In this document: positions 23,128 to 29,833 of the stretch, piece by piece | Layout of the letters: every line of letters begins with the position of its first letter | How positions within the stretch are numbered: the stretch's first letter is position 1 | Assembly: GCA_035541775.1 (NCBI GenBank) | Contig: DATKMP010000210.1 | Span: forward strand, 1-29,833 | Direction: 5' to 3' | Length of the DNA: 29,833 nucleotides | Source of the DNA: DATKMP01 sp035541775 | GTDB lineage: Bacteria; Bacteroidota; Ignavibacteria; UBA10030 | Program-made: the position numbers and the translations under genes | Notes under the pieces: model-generated | Told to the model about the DNA's origin: nothing | Databases searched by the model: none | What the model saw: only the letters and a program-made list of their open reading frames with translations

Positions 23128-24498
23128 ATGGCGGGATTAACAAATATTCTTCAACTTTCCCAGCGGTCGCTGATGGCGAATCAAGCGGCGATCAGTACCG
23201 TCGGGCATAATGTTGCGAATGCAAATACCGATGGTTATTCACGGCAGCGCGTGAATTTGGCAGCAACAACGCCAGATCAAACATCGTACGGCTATCTGGG
23301 CAGCGGCGTGACGGTGCAAAGCATTGAACGCATTCGCAGTTCCTTTCTCGATACACAAATTCGTTCCACGAATGATTCGCTCGGCAAAGCGGAAACACAG
23401 CAAAGTATTCTTTCGCAGGTCGAAACCATGGTCAACGAGCCATCGGATAACGGTTTGAGCGCAGAGTTGGGCGACTTTTTCAATTCATTTCAAGATCTGG
23501 CAAATTCACCCGAAGATTCTTCAGCTCGCAATGTTGTTGTGCAAAAAGCAGATTTGCTTTCGCAAACCTTTCAACAGTTAAGTGGAAATCTTAAATCGCT
23601 TCAATCCAATACTCTGTCCGATATCAAAACACAGCTGACACAAATCAATTCGTTGACAAGCGAGATTAGCACGTACAATCAACAAATCATTCAAGCCAAT
23701 GCTGCCGGAGGATCGCCGAATGATTTGATGGACCAACGCGATCTGGCGATCCAAAACCTTTCCGAGTTGGCAAAAGTTACTGTCTCGGAGGATAAACAAG
23801 GAACAGCGCAAGTTTCGATTGGCGGCATTATGGTGACGTCGGCATCGGGAAATATTCCGTTGAGTGAAACGATTCAAGGTAATCAGGTAACGATTAGCGA
23901 CGGCGATGCACAGCATGGTATTGATGTCACCTCCGGAAAATTAGGCGCCGATCTTGAAGCGTATAATGAAACCATTCCAAATTATCTTTCCACAATCGAT
24001 TCGTTGGCATCGACGCTCATTACACAAGTCAATACGTTGCATGAGAGCGGCTACGGGCTTGGCACGCCGCCGTCGACAGGAGTTGATTTCTTTACAGGAA
24101 GTTCTGCTTCGGATATTGCCGTCAATTCACAATTAGAGAACAACAGCAATCTTGTGGCAGCGTCGAAAGATGGTTCCACAGGCGACAACACCATTGCGCT
24201 GGCGATCAGCAATCTTCAAAATTCAAAAGTGATGAATGGAAATTCTTCCACGATGGGCGATGCGTACAATAGTTTTGTGACCACGTTGGGTACCACCATC
24301 GATTCGGCAAACAATACGCAAAGTACGCAAACGCTGGTGTTGCAGCAATTGAATGAACAGCAAAGTTCTGTTGCCGGTGTCTCCACCGACGAAGAAACCA
24401 CCAACTTGATTCAATATCAGCGGGCATATCAAGCGTCATCAGAAGTTATCAATGTTGTCAATACATTATTCCAATCAATTTTGGATATGGTGCAATAA
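23128..24498 (+). CDS. flgK: Hook-filament junction protein FlgK (HAP1)
   Basis: FlgK joins hook and filament. The 456-residue product begins LTNILQLSQRSLMANQAAIS and VGHNVANANTDGYSRQRV, the typical HAP1 start, and ends NLIQYQRAYQASSEVINVVN with a final hydrophobic heptad. The central part is Ser/Thr/Asn-rich and variable. Start ATG 23128 has a gtagga leader. Its TAA shares a base with the ATG of flgL, so the pair is coupled. Confidence 0.97.
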   Translation: MAGLTNILQLSQRSLMANQAAISTVGHNVANANTDGYSRQRVNLAATTPDQTSYGYLGSGVTVQSIERIRSSFLDTQIRSTNDSLGKAETQQSILSQVETMVNEPSDNGLSAELGDFFNSFQDLANSPEDSSARNVVVQKADLLSQTFQQLSGNLKSLQSNTLSDIKTQLTQINSLTSEISTYNQQIIQANAAGGSPNDLMDQRDLAIQNLSELAKVTVSEDKQGTAQVSIGGIMVTSASGNIPLSETIQGNQVTISDGDAQHGIDVTSGKLGADLEAYNETIPNYLSTIDSLASTLITQVNTLHESGYGLGTPPSTGVDFFTGSSASDIAVNSQLENNSNLVAASKDGSTGDNTIALAISNLQNSKVMNGNSSTMGDAYNSFVTTLGTTIDSANNTQSTQTLVLQQLNEQQSSVAGVSTDEETTNLIQYQRAYQASSEVINVVNTLFQSILDMVQ

Positions 24499-25394
24499 TG
24501 AGAATAACACAAAGCGGTACAACGACACTTTACTTGAATGACATTAACAATGCGCGTCAAAATATTGTCGAACTGCAAACGCAAGTCGCCACACAAAAAC
24601 GCGTTTCAAAGCCATCGGATGATCCGCAAGCGGCGAGTTCGATTTTGCGCCTTAAATCTATGTTGGCTTCCAATACGCAATATACAACCAACACCAACAA
24701 TGCATTGACGATGATGGATACAACATCGTCCACCTTGGATAGCTTTGCAAGTATCTTAAGCGATGTTAAAACGTCGATTGCGCGAGCGTCCAGCAGTTCA
24801 GCAGGAAGTTCTGAACTATCGACCTACGCTTCTTCCATCGATCAGGATTTAGATGAGCTGCTGAGTCTTGCGAACACGAAGTATAACGGCAAATATATTT
24901 TTTCCGGAACGAATACGCAAGAACAACCCTTCACGCTTGCGGCCGATCGTTCCAGTGTGTCGGAAAATGCAAACGGTATTACCGGCAGCATCAAACTGCC
25001 GATTGCGGATGGATTGTCGCAAGTAACGAACCTCGATGGAGAACAAGCATTTGAAGGCGCGAGTATTTTTAATACGCTCATTAGCATTCGCAATTCTTTA
25101 TCAAGCGGAAGTGCACCGAGTACAACGGATCAGCAAGCGTTGGATGATGCATATTCGTACGTGACCGGACAATCGGCAAAATCCGGAATGATTGTCAGTC
25201 AATTGACCAATAATCAATCGTCACTCGCTTCGCAAAACACGCAATTGCAAAGTATGCTTTCCGATCAACAAGATACCGACGTTGCCTCGGCGATTACCAA
25301 AGAGCAAAGTGCAGAAACAAATCTTGAAGCCGCATTACAAATTACGGCACAGACGCTTCCTAAATCATTGTTGACGTACCTGAGCTTGACATGA
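24498..25394 (+). CDS. flgL: Hook-filament junction protein FlgL (HAP3)
   Basis: FlgL completes the junction zone and is related to flagellin. The 298-residue product starts MRITQSGTTTLYLNDINNAR with LQTQVATQKRVSKPSDDPQA, contains the D1-like helix and YNGKYIFSGTNTQEQPF, and ends with ASAITKEQSAETNLEAALQI, the family's heptad C-terminus. Translational overlap with flgK (one base) and motA (ATGA, 25391-25394) ties late-structure and motor genes on the same message. Confidence 0.97.
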   Translation: MRITQSGTTTLYLNDINNARQNIVELQTQVATQKRVSKPSDDPQAASSILRLKSMLASNTQYTTNTNNALTMMDTTSSTLDSFASILSDVKTSIARASSSSAGSSELSTYASSIDQDLDELLSLANTKYNGKYIFSGTNTQEQPFTLAADRSSVSENANGITGSIKLPIADGLSQVTNLDGEQAFEGASIFNTLISIRNSLSSGSAPSTTDQQALDDAYSYVTGQSAKSGMIVSQLTNNQSSLASQNTQLQSMLSDQQDTDVASAITKEQSAETNLEAALQITAQTLPKSLLTYLSLT

Positions 25395-26167
25395 AAAAAA
25401 TTGATCTTGCAACTTGGGGCGGATTACTGCTCGGTTTATTTTCCATCTTCGGTGCGTTTGTGCTCGAAGGCGGACAATTTGCTGCGCTCCTTTTGATCCC
25501 CGCCATCATCACTGTCGTCGGCGGAACATTTGCCGCAACGATTATTGGGACATCAGTCGCGAATGTGAAAACCCTGTTTCAATTGGTCGGCAAAGTGATG
25601 GCACCGCCGACGTATAATGTTAAAGGTGCGATTGAAGAACTGGTACATTATTCTTCCATTGCGCGCCGAGAAGGATTGCTCACGCTGGATGCACAGCTTT
25701 CTAAAATCCGTGATCCGTTTATGCGGCGAATTCTTCGAAGTGCGGTGGATGGTGCTGAGCCCGAATCGTTACGAGAAGTCGGCATGGCAGAAATGAATGG
25801 ACTTTCCGATCGTCATGCGTATGGCGCGTTATTATTTCAAAAGATGGGCGGATATTCGCCGACGATGGGCATTATTGGGACAGTTATGGGATTGATCACG
25901 ACGCTTGCTTCTGCCGGCGATAATCCGGACCAACTGATTCGTCACATCGCCAGTGCCTTCATTGCGACATTATGGGGCGTGTTTTTAGCGAATATAGTTT
26001 GGATTCCAATTTCGGAAAAACTTAAGTTCATTCACGAACAAGAATATTTATATCGAGAAATTATTCTCGACGGCGTGATGGGAATTCAGGCGGGAGAAAT
26101 TCCGTCTGTCCTGCGAACGAAATTAAATAGTAAGCTCCCGCCACAAGAACGTGGCTCGGAAAATTAA
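25391..26167 (+). CDS. motA: Stator protein MotA, B. subtilis MotA/PomA type
   Basis: MotA is the four-helix membrane part of the ion-driven stator. The 258-residue product opens KIDLATWGGLLLGLFSIF, has the charged cytoplasmic loop SIARREGLL (R92, R93, E94) and the channel segment MGGYSPTMGIIGTVMGLITT (P157). These features are of the shorter MotA/PomA group rather than the E. coli group represented by the second MotA at 27654. Which ion it uses cannot be read safely from sequence. It is coupled to flgL before and to motB after. Confidence 0.95.
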   Translation: MKKIDLATWGGLLLGLFSIFGAFVLEGGQFAALLLIPAIITVVGGTFAATIIGTSVANVKTLFQLVGKVMAPPTYNVKGAIEELVHYSSIARREGLLTLDAQLSKIRDPFMRRILRSAVDGAEPESLREVGMAEMNGLSDRHAYGALLFQKMGGYSPTMGIIGTVMGLITTLASAGDNPDQLIRHIASAFIATLWGVFLANIVWIPISEKLKFIHEQEYLYREIILDGVMGIQAGEIPSVLRTKLNSKLPPQERGSEN

Positions 26168-26928
26168 TGCTACTGAAAAAAAAGAAACATACTGAATCTG
26201 ATAATACCGACCGTTGGTTGTTGACGTATTCGGATTTAATTACACTCCTTCTTGGATTGTTTGTGATTTTGTACGGAATGTCGAAAATCGATACGGAAAA
26301 ATATGGTCAAGTGGTTGCAGCATTAGGCGGAGTTTTCGGGCGTGAAACGGCCGGCGTGTTAAATGGCAATGACCATGTGATGCCCGGTGGAGTTTCACCG
26401 TTACAGGCGGAACGCAATCGCATTCTATCAACACTTGAGAAGGCGTTGGGAGGAACCCAAAAACAAGGATTGGTCACCTTTTCCCAAAATGAACGCGGTG
26501 TGACGGTACATTTAATGGAAGCGTTGTTGTTTAATTCCGGCAGCGCAGATTTAAAATCATCTTCATATAAAATATTAGATACTCTTGGATCGATCATCAA
26601 ACGATTGCCGAACGATATCCGCATCGAAGGGCATACCGATGATGTACCCATTCACACCGATCGATTTCCATCGAATTGGCATCTTTCAGTCAACCGAGCC
26701 GTCAATACCGGTTACTATATGTTGAATCAATACGGATTGAATGCGGAAAAAGTATCGGTCGTCGGTTATGCCGAGTACCGGCCGCTGGTACCGAATACGA
26801 GCGAAGAAAATCGTGCACGCAATCGGCGCGTCGATATCATCATTGTGACAAATGTCGTGAACAGGCCGGTGACCACCACCGGCACAGATGAAATACCATC
26901 ACAAAGGAACAACCATGAAATGGAGTAA
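26167..26928 (+). CDS. motB: Stator protein MotB, partner of the first MotA
   Basis: MotB anchors the stator to peptidoglycan and supplies the ion-binding Asp. The 253-residue product has a charged N-terminus, one membrane helix with RWLLTYSDLITLLLGLFVIL (ion-binding D23), and an OmpA-like C-terminal domain (about 120-235) with LLFNSGSADLKSSSYKILDT, IRIEGHTDD and NRRVDIII. The TYSDLITLL pattern matches the Bacillus/PomB type. Start overlaps the motA stop (TAATG). The tail beyond 235 is polar and, in another frame, leads into fliW. Confidence 0.95.
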   Translation: MLLKKKKHTESDNTDRWLLTYSDLITLLLGLFVILYGMSKIDTEKYGQVVAALGGVFGRETAGVLNGNDHVMPGGVSPLQAERNRILSTLEKALGGTQKQGLVTFSQNERGVTVHLMEALLFNSGSADLKSSSYKILDTLGSIIKRLPNDIRIEGHTDDVPIHTDRFPSNWHLSVNRAVNTGYYMLNQYGLNAEKVSVVGYAEYRPLVPNTSEENRARNRRVDIIIVTNVVNRPVTTTGTDEIPSQRNNHEME

Positions 26929-27325
26929 CAGACAATTTGGTGAGTTTGAATTTTTACCGGAACACGTTCTTACCTTTCCGGATGGGCTGATCGGATTTGA
27001 ACAGCTTCAAAAATATATTTTGATTAACGATGAAGATTCGCAACCGTTTCTCTGGTTGGTGTCGTTAGAAGATGCGGACGTTAGTTTTCCTGTGATCGCG
27101 CCGCATGCCTTCGTTGCAAAGTACGATGAAGAAGTGCATAAGAAACCGGATGAAACAATGCTGGTCATCGTTTCGCTTCGGGAAAAAATGGAAGATTCGA
27201 CCGTCAACTTGCGCAGCCCCATTATTCTTGCCAATTCAATGGGCCGTCAGGTGGTATTGGAAAACGATGGATATCCGTTCCAGTACCGATTTTTAAAATC
27301 AGCATCCACCGCAGAGAAAGGATAG
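26915..27325 (+). CDS. fliW: Flagellar assembly factor FliW (CsrA antagonist)
   Basis: FliW binds CsrA and also flagellin, forming the partner-switch that relieves CsrA repression of flagellin translation. The 136-residue product contains the family blocks VLTFPDGLIGFEQLQKYIL, PFLWLVSLEDADVSFPVI and a C-terminal LRSPIILANSMGRQVVLEN. The start at 26915 lies after AAAGGA (26904-26909); the frame is open further upstream, which is excluded by the ribosome binding site. It overlaps motB by 14 bases and is followed by csrA, a common gene pair. Confidence 0.97.
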   Translation: MKWSNRQFGEFEFLPEHVLTFPDGLIGFEQLQKYILINDEDSQPFLWLVSLEDADVSFPVIAPHAFVAKYDEEVHKKPDETMLVIVSLREKMEDSTVNLRSPIILANSMGRQVVLENDGYPFQYRFLKSASTAEKG

Positions 27326-27329
27326 ACAC

Positions 27330-27623
27330 ATGCTTATCTTGGGCAGAAAAGTCAACGAAAGCATTCGTATAGGCGATCATATTCTTCTCAAAGTGATAGC
27401 GATTCAAGAAGGTCAGATCAAACTTGGGATTGAAGCTCCGGCGGATGTCAAAATTTTACGTACGGAAGTATATGAACAAGCAGTTTTGAATAATCGGCAA
27501 GCGGCTTCGGCACGAAAAGATTCGATTACTGCCATCGCAAAACAATTGCCGGCGACCGGCGAGATGCAAACGCTCTCGATAAAAACAGTGAAGTCGGTGA
27601 AGAAAAAAGATGATACGAATTAA
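27330..27623 (+). CDS. csrA: RNA-binding regulator CsrA with an extended C-terminus
   Basis: CsrA is a dimeric RNA-binding protein that blocks translation at GGA motifs near start codons. The first 50 residues match the family closely: LILGRKVNESIRIGDHI, IKLGIEAPADVKILRTEVYE. The RNA-binding Arg is present at R44, the same position as in E. coli. The product is 97 residues, compared with about 61 in E. coli and 74 in B. subtilis; the added tail (about 60-97) is basic and might carry the FliW-binding surface. An AAGGAT leader in front of the ATG could also be a CsrA self-binding site. Four bases follow fliW. Confidence 0.97.
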   Translation: MLILGRKVNESIRIGDHILLKVIAIQEGQIKLGIEAPADVKILRTEVYEQAVLNNRQAASARKDSITAIAKQLPATGEMQTLSIKTVKSVKKKDDTN

Positions 27624-27650
27624 GGAAATGGAGTAGGAGAGGAAGGAGGT
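27624..27650 (+). promoter_or_regulatory. Cluster of five GGA motifs overlapping the motA-2 Shine-Dalgarno, candidate CsrA target
   Basis: Between csrA (stop at 27623) and the second motA (ATG 27654) the message holds GGA at 27624, 27630, 27636, 27641 and 27645; the last lies in a strong AAGGAGG ribosome-binding site (27643-27649). Several closely spaced GGA motifs over a ribosome-binding site are the recognised sign of CsrA repression. Only sequence is seen here; binding is inferred. Confidence 0.55.
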
Positions 27651-27653
27651 TTC

Positions 27654-28517
27654 ATGTTTGTCATTATTGGTGCTGCATTAGTAATTATTGGTGTCATCGG
27701 CGGATTCGTGTTGGAAGGCGGGCCGCTCTTGGTTCTTTTCCAATGGAAAGAATTTCTTATTATTGGCGGCGCTGGTCTTGGATCATTGCTTATTCAGACT
27801 CCGTTGCCGGTGTTGAAACAGATGGTGCAACGATTTTCAAGTTTGGTGAAGCCGAGTCCGTACACCAAAAAAGAATATATCAATCTGCTCAAAACGATGT
27901 TCGAATTGTTCAGCATTGCACAGCGAGACGGATTAATCAATATCGAAGCGCATGTAGAAGATCCCAAAAAGAGTCCGGTCTTTTCAAAGAATGCTTTTTT
28001 ACTCAACAACCATCATGCGTTGAATTATTTTACGGATACGATGAAGCTGCTTCTCGGTGGAGGCGTTCCGCCATTTGATCTTGAGGAAATGCTGGAGGCA
28101 GATATCGATTCGCATCATGCGGAATCGTCCACGTCGCCTTCGATGTTGCAAAAATTAGGCGATGCGCTTCCAGGGCTTGGCATTGTTGCTGCCGTGTTAG
28201 GCATTGTCATTACCATGCAGGCAATTGATGGGCCGCCGGAGGAAATCGGCCATAAAGTTGCGGCTGCTCTGGTGGGAACATTTTTGGGTATCCTTTTGTC
28301 CTACGGGTTTGTGCAGCCGATTGCCACAAATTTGGAGTTACTTGGAGAGTATGAAGGGCGATATTTAGCATGTATCAAAGCCGGCGTGGTCGCTTATGCA
28401 AAAGGAAATTCTCCAATTGTGGTTGTCGAGTTTGCGCGCCGCACGATTTTTAGTTATACGCGTCCTTCATTTAAAGAAGTTGAACAAGCTATGCGCGAAA
28501 CGCGTCAGGCAAAATAG
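27654..28517 (+). CDS. motA: Second stator protein MotA, E. coli type
   Basis: The 287-residue product is a longer MotA, with the typical length and helices of the E. coli group. It begins FVIIGAALVIIGVIGGFVLE, has the charged loop AQRDGLI (R91, D92) and the channel segment with ALPGLGIVAAVLGI, where Pro173 falls at the same number as the key Pro173 of E. coli MotA. A second membrane stator set lies downstream, so this is a pair distinct from the one at 25391. A strong AAGGAGG site precedes the ATG, and five GGA motifs around it suggest CsrA control. Confidence 0.95.
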   Translation: MFVIIGAALVIIGVIGGFVLEGGPLLVLFQWKEFLIIGGAGLGSLLIQTPLPVLKQMVQRFSSLVKPSPYTKKEYINLLKTMFELFSIAQRDGLINIEAHVEDPKKSPVFSKNAFLLNNHHALNYFTDTMKLLLGGGVPPFDLEEMLEADIDSHHAESSTSPSMLQKLGDALPGLGIVAAVLGIVITMQAIDGPPEEIGHKVAAALVGTFLGILLSYGFVQPIATNLELLGEYEGRYLACIKAGVVAYAKGNSPIVVVEFARRTIFSYTRPSFKEVEQAMRETRQAK

Positions 28518-28534
28518 CGAATGAGCAAAGTTGT

Positions 28535-29326
28535 ATGAGCGACATGAACGAAGAAACACCGATACGCATTGTTAAGAAAAAAGGCGGACATGCAGGGCAT
28601 CATGGCGGCGCATGGAAAGTTGCATACGCCGATTTTGTTACGGCTATGATGTCGCTCTTTATTGTTTTGTGGATTGTCGGACAGAGCAAACAAGTTAAAG
28701 AATCTGTGGCAAGCTATTTCAAAGATCCGGGTGCTTTTTTTGAAAACACAAAAAACGGCGGCGTTGGCCAAGTGAACGACCTTTCGCAAAAGCCACTCTC
28801 TCCGAATGAAACCATGAAGCGCGAAAAAGAAGATCAAGCTCGTCTCGAGGCAATGGGAAAAACCATTATGGAAGGATTGAGTAAAGATCCGTCGCTGGCC
28901 GGTTTGAAAAATCAAATTAACATCGAAGTTGTCGATGAGGGATTGCGTATTGAGCTGCGAGAAGCATCCCAATCATTCTTCTTCGATATTGGTACTGCGA
29001 AATTGAAAGAGGAAGCCGTCCGTATCTTGACGATTATGGCGAAAGAAATTGGAAAACTTCCGAACAGAGTCATTATCGAAGGGCACACCGATAGCCGGCA
29101 GTATTCTCAAGGCAACGATTATACGAACTTTGAATTGAGTGCGGATCGGGCAAACAGCGCGCGCCGTGTTCTCGTCACAAATGGATTGTGGGAAAATCAA
29201 ATCACACAAGTGCGCGGCTATGCCGATTCGCAGCTTCGGAACAAGAAAGATCCTTACGATATTACGAATCGGCGCATCAGTATTATTATTAAAAAGATGG
29301 AAGGAACGAAGACGGATGAACACTAA
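28535..29326 (+). CDS. motB: Second stator protein MotB, E. coli type
   Basis: The 263-residue product has the His/Gly-rich N-terminus of the E. coli MotB type (GGHAGHHGGAWKVAYADFVT), with the ion-binding D33 equivalent to Asp32 of E. coli, a single membrane helix (about 28-50) and a C-terminal OmpA-like peptidoglycan-binding domain with SFFFDIGTAKLK, VIIEGHTDS, YTNFELSADRANSARR and NRRISIIIK. A plug-like segment after the helix is expected in about 52-70. The end overlaps the next gene by 11 bases. Confidence 0.95.
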   Translation: MSDMNEETPIRIVKKKGGHAGHHGGAWKVAYADFVTAMMSLFIVLWIVGQSKQVKESVASYFKDPGAFFENTKNGGVGQVNDLSQKPLSPNETMKREKEDQARLEAMGKTIMEGLSKDPSLAGLKNQINIEVVDEGLRIELREASQSFFFDIGTAKLKEEAVRILTIMAKEIGKLPNRVIIEGHTDSRQYSQGNDYTNFELSADRANSARRVLVTNGLWENQITQVRGYADSQLRNKKDPYDITNRRISIIIKKMEGTKTDEH

Positions 29327-29833
29327 GCCCGTTGTCCTTGTGGTCGAAGATGACCCGGTACAATTGAAGATTGCCGCTGCTGTACTGGATGCAACGCAAT
29401 TGTATGAAGTGTTGAGCGCACCGGATGCAACGATTGCGAAAGAGCTTGTGAACCGACACAGGCCGGATATCATTATCAGCGATAATTACATGGAGGGTGC
29501 GACCGGTATTGAATTTTGCCAGGAAATAAAAGCCGATGAGCAGCTGCGAAAAACGATGTTCATGCTGTTGACGGCAGAAAAAGACGTCGTGCATAAAATT
29601 CATGCACTTGATCTTGGCGCAGACGATTACGTGAACAAACCGTACAATCCGGATGAATTTTTATCGCGTGTGCGGGTCTTGCTTCGCATTAAAACGTTGC
29701 AAGATTCGCTTGAAAAAGAAAGCGCAGAATTGCGGCATACGATCGAAGCGTTGAATCAAAACTTTGAAGGCATGATCAATCTGCTGACAACCTTGATCAC
29801 GCTTCGTATTCCCGATGCTGCGGGCCGCGGTGC
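29316..29833 (+). CDS. Response regulator, receiver domain with probable HD-type output (3' end outside window)
   Basis: The gene runs off the window edge; the first 172 residues are visible. It opens with a complete receiver (about 5-122), with acidic pair E11-D12, acceptor D56 (in IIISDNYMEG), T86 and K108 in VNKPYNPDEF. A coiled linker (about 125-155) leads into ALNQNF, then GMINLLTTLITLRIPDAAG at 152-170. This is like the opening of HD-GYP domains (where one expects L..LRDPYTAGH), so I infer an HD or HD-GYP output, which would cleave c-di-GMP if complete. The Asp and His of that motif are not retained as expected in this stretch. The ATG lies inside motB, overlapping by 11 bases. Confidence 0.8.
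   Translation, partial: MNTKPVVLVVEDDPVQLKIAAAVLDATQLYEVLSAPDATIAKELVNRHRPDIIISDNYMEGATGIEFCQEIKADEQLRKTMFMLLTAEKDVVHKIHALDLGADDYVNKPYNPDEFLSRVRVLLRIKTLQDSLEKESAELRHTIEALNQNFEGMINLLTTLITLRIPDAAGRG

Noticed and set aside
28505..28972. Minus-strand open frame of 155 codons opposite motB-2
   Set aside because: It mirrors the MotB coding frame; no ribosome-binding site or domain was seen.
1..29833. CRISPR arrays, insertion sequences, tRNA or rRNA genes
   Set aside because: No regularly spaced repeats, transposase frames or recognisable RNA genes were seen; almost every base is in a motility gene.

Overview
The window is a single, very compact motility supercluster from a diderm (Gram-negative type) bacterium. 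Every gene reads left to right, most neighbours overlap or lie within about 15 bases, and no stretch over 300 bases is without a gene. P-ring (FlgI), L-ring (FlgH) and FlgA genes show an outer membrane. GC looks mid-40s percent by eye (not counted). The gene order fliL-M-N-O-P-Q-R-flhB-A-F-G-orf-fliA, the many HDOD proteins, a sigma-54-type promoter and a FliW/CsrA pair fit lineages such as the FCB/Ignavibacteria-like or delta-type groups, but I cannot fix the taxon from sequence alone.

Layout: (1) 1-528, the 3' end of the hook gene flgE, followed by a perfect 13-bp hairpin. (2) 591-3062, a tandem pair of pseudo-receiver/HDOD proteins. (3) 3063-3279, the only sizeable regulatory gap, with a -24/-12 (sigma-54) promoter and an upstream inverted repeat placed like an enhancer. 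(4) 3280-12752, switch and export genes fliL, fliM, fliN, fliO, fliP, fliQ, fliR, flhB, flhA, then the placement/number regulators flhF and flhG. (5) 12749-17942, a regulatory block: a small membrane protein, sigma-28 (fliA), an HDOD protein whose C-terminus looks like sigma region 4, a second HDOD protein, a GAF-histidine kinase and a membrane protein resembling SwrB in position and possibly in a C-terminal motif. (6) 17939-24498+, rod, ring and hook-filament genes flgF, flgG, flgA, flgH, flgI, flgJ (with an SLT muramidase domain), flgN, flgK, flgL. (7) 25391-29326, two different stator pairs (motAB of the B. subtilis/PomAB type and motAB of the E. coli type) flanking fliW and csrA. (8) 29316 to the window end, a receiver protein whose output domain runs off the edge.

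How it may work together: the kinase at 15661 and the sigma-54 promoter suggest an FlgS/FlrB-like control of middle genes. FliA then drives late genes, and CsrA/FliW act after transcription. The most unusual part is the HDOD module. Four HDOD genes sit where many fla/che operons carry che genes, and one of them, translationally coupled to fliA, carries a region-4-like tail collinear with FliA's own. I propose this as a candidate undescribed regulator of sigma-28 activity; that function is inference. No che genes, flagellin (fliC), fliD, fliS or flgM is present in the window.
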